Source: Tectiglobus sp039183375
Lineage (GTDB): Bacteria; Pseudomonadota; Alphaproteobacteria; Rhizobiales; Hyphomicrobiaceae
NCBI GenBank assembly: GCA_039183375.1
Contig: JBCDBQ010000312.1
Coordinates: forward strand, 1-8,256
Direction: 5' to 3'
DNA length: 8,256 bases
Position numbers and translations under genes: made by a program. The notes under the pieces are model-generated. The model had not been told where the DNA came from. It did not search any database and saw nothing but the letters and a program-made list of their open reading frames with translations. The stretch's first letter is position 1. Each line of letters begins with the position of its first letter. This document shows positions 5,618-8,256 of this stretch, piece by piece.

Positions 5618-7018
5618 ATGTTATTCACAGAGGCAATATTTTTATTAATTTTTCTACCTGCCACGGTGGTTCTGCATCTCGGCCTGGGCAGTATGGCGCG
5701 CAATGCCTCTCTCCTGCTCATCAGTTTATTCTTTTACATATGGGGTGAAACGCTTTACGTCGCCGTTCTGCTGGCGGTTGTAGTCGTAAACTACTTCGCT
5801 GCGTTACTCATCGAAAAATATGAAGGAAAACTGCGGACCAGGTTGCTGATTGCTGGTGTCGTAACAAATGTAGTAATCCTTTTTTATTTTAAGTACATGG
5901 TGTTCGCATTAACGTCTTTTGGATTTAATGCGGAAGATCTACCTTCGCCGCACCTTCCCTTGGGAATATCGTTCTTTACCTTTCAGGGCATTAGTTATCT
6001 GGCTGATGTCGCGAGTGGAAAGGTAAAATCGCAAAAGCGGTTCCAGGATCTGGCTCTCTACATCTGCTGTTTCCCGCAGCTCATAGCCGGACCGATTGTC
6101 AGATACTCAGAGATTGAATCCAGTATTGGTAGCCGCAAGATCACCAATGATGATATCTCTGTCGGTGCTTGGCGGTTTGCCATCGGTCTGAGCAAGAAGG
6201 TTTTGATTGCCGACCCATTGAGCGTTCCGGTTGATGCAATCTTTGGAGCACCTGAAGGCTCTATATCACCAGCAGTCGCTTGGCTGGCTGTGATGGCTTA
6301 TACGCTGCAACTCTACTTTGACTTCTCAGGTTACTCAGACATGGCCATCGGCCTCGGCCGGATGCTGGGCTTTCGGTTTCCTGAAAACTTCAACTATCCG
6401 TTTGTGGCCAAGACCGTCAATGAGTTTTGGATGCGCTGGCATATGACGCTGTCGCGCTTCTTCCGGGATTACGCTTTCGACAAGCTGGGTGGCCTGCGCA
6501 AAGGCAAACTGCGCGGCTACATGAACATCATAATCCTGTTTACGCTGATCGGTCTTTGGCACGGCGCAGCTTGGAATTTCTTGCTGTGGGGCTTCATCTG
6601 TGGCGTGCTGATTTGTGCTGAGCGGATCTACATCAAGCGAAAGCTCCGGAAGCTGCCGGACTTTATTTCGCATGTGTACATGTTCTTTCTCATTATTCCG
6701 CTGTTTCTGGTCTTTCGATCAGAAAGTGGCAGCCAGATCCTAGAGTTTCTATCATCGATGTTCCTGTTGTCCTCTGGAGAGATCTCTCATTTGCATCCAG
6801 TGGGTCGCTACTTCTCGCCGTTCTTACTGATGGTGATGTGCGCTGGAATCATTTTCTCTCTGCCCGTCATGGAGCAGATTCGAAAAGGACTTGATGATCG
6901 TGTGTGGGACCGTCATGCACGGCGCATCAAGGAAGGAGCATTCGCTGCCATGCTGTTCGTCTCTTTGGTTTCAGTGGCGGCGCACTCTTACAGTCCGTTC
7001 CTCTACTTTAGGTTCTAG
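5618..7018 (+). CDS. Membrane-bound O-acyltransferase (MBOAT), AlgI-like
   Basis: The product has 466 residues, typical of AlgI-type proteins that move an acyl (usually acetyl) group across the inner membrane for polysaccharide O-acylation. The start MLFTEAIFLLIFLPATVVL matches the usual MBOAT opening (MLFxS..FLLFFLP), which supports the ATG even though only a weak ribosome site precedes it. About ten hydrophobic segments are visible. Signature motifs are LPLGISFFTFQGISYLAD (113-130), CFPQLIAGPIVRY (151-163), LYFDFSGYSDMAIGLGRMLG (232-251), FWMRWHMTLSRFFRDYAF (270-287) with His275, and IGLWHGAAWNFLLWG (311-325) with His315, the conserved catalytic histidine of the family. The first codons are unusually AT-rich compared with neighbouring genes. 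The next gene encodes an AlgJ/AlgX-like protein 45 bases downstream, so the pair is likely one operon. No alginate polymerase or other glycan synthesis gene is in the window, so the acceptor is unknown. Confidence 0.95.
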   Translation: MLFTEAIFLLIFLPATVVLHLGLGSMARNASLLLISLFFYIWGETLYVAVLLAVVVVNYFAALLIEKYEGKLRTRLLIAGVVTNVVILFYFKYMVFALTSFGFNAEDLPSPHLPLGISFFTFQGISYLADVASGKVKSQKRFQDLALYICCFPQLIAGPIVRYSEIESSIGSRKITNDDISVGAWRFAIGLSKKVLIADPLSVPVDAIFGAPEGSISPAVAWLAVMAYTLQLYFDFSGYSDMAIGLGRMLGFRFPENFNYPFVAKTVNEFWMRWHMTLSRFFRDYAFDKLGGLRKGKLRGYMNIIILFTLIGLWHGAAWNFLLWGFICGVLICAERIYIKRKLRKLPDFISHVYMFFLIIPLFLVFRSESGSQILEFLSSMFLLSSGEISHLHPVGRYFSPFLLMVMCAGIIFSLPVMEQIRKGLDDRVWDRHARRIKEGAFAAMLFVSLVSVAAHSYSPFLYFRF

Positions 7019-7063
7019 GTGCATGGGAAGCGGACGAGAAGTTCTGTTGAGCAGGGTGCTGTG

Positions 7064-8236
7064 ATGGATCACATAGAGCAAAAACCGATATCGATAAAGG
7101 TCGTGATCATTTGCGCTACCCTGTTACTCGGACTGGGTATTGCTACGCTTGCGAACATGATGGCCGGACGTCAGTCACAAAACCGGGAGTTCTTTAACCC
7201 GAAACCCCAGGTCTCACTCTCTCTGGAAAAATTGCGTGCGCTGCCGGGCCAGGTTCGGCGCTATCTCAAGAAGACGTTCTATGGGCGCGAGCTGATGCGC
7301 GGCCTGTATTCGGCGACGACTGGCACGCTATTTGGTCACCTGCCAACATCCGAAGTCATTATGGGGACGGACGGATATTACTTCATTTGGGATGCCTCGG
7401 CCAAAGTAACTGCGCTGGATTATCCACCCCCGACAGCGAGTTTGCTACGCGAGTGGGACCAAGTCTTCTCGACCCTAGAAAAGACGGTGAGCGGTCAAAA
7501 GACAAAGTTCATTTTTGTTCTTGCACCGAACAAACATACCATGATGCGAGAGAAACTACCGGAGCACTTAAGAGCCATCAATGCAGAGTCGGTTCATGCC
7601 AAGTTGATCCTGGCTTCAGCACGCAGCAAGCTGTCCAGTGTGAGCGTCGATTTCATCAGTACATTGGAGAAGCGTTGCGCGAAGACGACTGGCGCGGGTC
7701 TGTCCGATCTGTATTTGCGTACAGATACTCACTGGACGACACTGGCGGCCTCGTGTGCGGCGAGAACTGCGCTGCTGGAGAATGGCATCAAGGTTCCAGA
7801 GTTTCGCTCACGCTCGTTCAAGGCTGAAAGAGGCGGCGACCTTTCCCGGCTGATAGGTCGGCAGTCTTGGTTACCAGACGTCTCCTTCGTTATTGAGACC
7901 CCACACAAAGCACGTTGCCGTCAGCTTGACGGTCGACCGGTTGATCTCAATCTACTTTCGCTCGACACACCGCTGACGACAGGCGTCAAGTGTGAGAGTG
8001 ATGACACCAAGCTGGGGAAACTCGTCGTCTTCATGGACTCATTTGGAATGCAAACTGTGCCCTATCTGGGTGGCATATTTAAAGAGTCTCTGTTCCTTTG
8101 GCGGGATAAGATCGATCTCGAATTCATCGAGAAAGAGAAGCCGCAAGTTGTCATACAGGTTTTTGCAGAGCGCAAAGCGGCCTACTTCAAGCCAAGTGAG
8201 AGCTTGGAGTATGGTTATGCTGCTGAGACTGACTAG
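7064..8236 (+). CDS. AlgJ/AlgX-type SGNH-hydrolase-like O-acetyltransferase partner
   Basis: Starting at ATG 7064 (AGCAGGG a few bases upstream) the product has 390 residues, like AlgJ. The frame is open back to a GTG at 7019, directly after the previous stop, but that start would add 15 charged residues before the membrane segment. Residues about 11-33 form one transmembrane anchor, leaving a periplasmic domain. Family motifs are GTDGYYFIWD (101-110, like GKDGWLF), FVLAPNKHTMMREKLPEHL (151-169), LYLRTDTHWTTLAA (217-229+) with Asp221 and His223, GGDLSRLIG (257-265) and VVFMDSFGMQTVPYL (321-335) with Ser326. Asp221, His223 and Ser326 correspond to the Asp-His-Ser triad of AlgX/AlgJ. The block reads MDSF where GDSF is usual, but the serine is kept. 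In the alginate system such proteins accept acetyl groups exported by AlgI and pass them on; the same role with the upstream MBOAT is inferred. The polysaccharide is unknown. Confidence 0.88.
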   Translation: MDHIEQKPISIKVVIICATLLLGLGIATLANMMAGRQSQNREFFNPKPQVSLSLEKLRALPGQVRRYLKKTFYGRELMRGLYSATTGTLFGHLPTSEVIMGTDGYYFIWDASAKVTALDYPPPTASLLREWDQVFSTLEKTVSGQKTKFIFVLAPNKHTMMREKLPEHLRAINAESVHAKLILASARSKLSSVSVDFISTLEKRCAKTTGAGLSDLYLRTDTHWTTLAASCAARTALLENGIKVPEFRSRSFKAERGGDLSRLIGRQSWLPDVSFVIETPHKARCRQLDGRPVDLNLLSLDTPLTTGVKCESDDTKLGKLVVFMDSFGMQTVPYLGGIFKESLFLWRDKIDLEFIEKEKPQVVIQVFAERKAAYFKPSESLEYGYAAETD

Positions 8237-8256
8237 CTATAGTCTGTAGCATCAGA

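Overview
The window looks like ordinary chromosomal DNA of a Gram-negative proteobacterium. Base composition is moderate (mid-50s % GC by eye), promoters are not strongly AT-rich, Shine-Dalgarno sites are usable, and two GTG starts are supported. The families present (paired acyl-CoA dehydrogenases, a secreted single-domain fasciclin protein, a DMSP-lyase-type cupin, an SMP-30 lactonase and an AlgI/AlgJ-type pair) suggest an alphaproteobacterium, possibly marine. That placement is inference: the window has no rRNA or other phylogenetic marker. I see no tRNA, rRNA, CRISPR array, transposase or phage gene.

Layout. Bases 1-176 hold the N-terminus of an enoyl-CoA hydratase/isomerase on the minus strand, cut by the window edge. 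A divergent intergenic region (177-327) separates it from two plus-strand acyl-CoA dehydrogenase genes (328-1455 and 1452-2624) that overlap by ATGA. Their active-site positions are asymmetric: the second subunit has the isovaleryl-CoA-dehydrogenase-type glutamate, and the first has no glutamate at either known base position. This fits a heteromeric (alpha2beta2-like) enzyme working with the hydratase in beta-oxidation of an unknown acyl-CoA. Next comes a regulatory-looking spacer with a perfect 11-bp inverted repeat, then a secreted fasciclin (FAS1) protein (2832-3320) closed by a strong intrinsic terminator (3348-3381). A second plus-strand group follows: a DddQ/DddL-like cupin (3442-4047) that keeps the metal and catalytic motif of DMSP lyases, and an SMP-30/gluconolactonase-family beta-propeller hydrolase (4191-5126). 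After a 491-base gene-free stretch rich in small hairpins come a membrane-bound O-acyltransferase of the AlgI type (5618-7018) and a membrane-anchored periplasmic AlgJ/AlgX-type SGNH-like protein (7064-8236), probably an exopolysaccharide O-acetylation pair.

How they may work together. The left part is fatty-acyl or side-chain catabolism. The middle part could release a small product from DMSP or a related metabolite (cupin) and hydrolyse a lactone (SMP-30). The right part is envelope or polysaccharide modification and looks functionally separate. The most interesting points are the cupin with its lactonase neighbour, the asymmetric dehydrogenase pair, and the palindrome with an extra half-site. 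I found no clear evidence of a wholly new defence or mobile system here.
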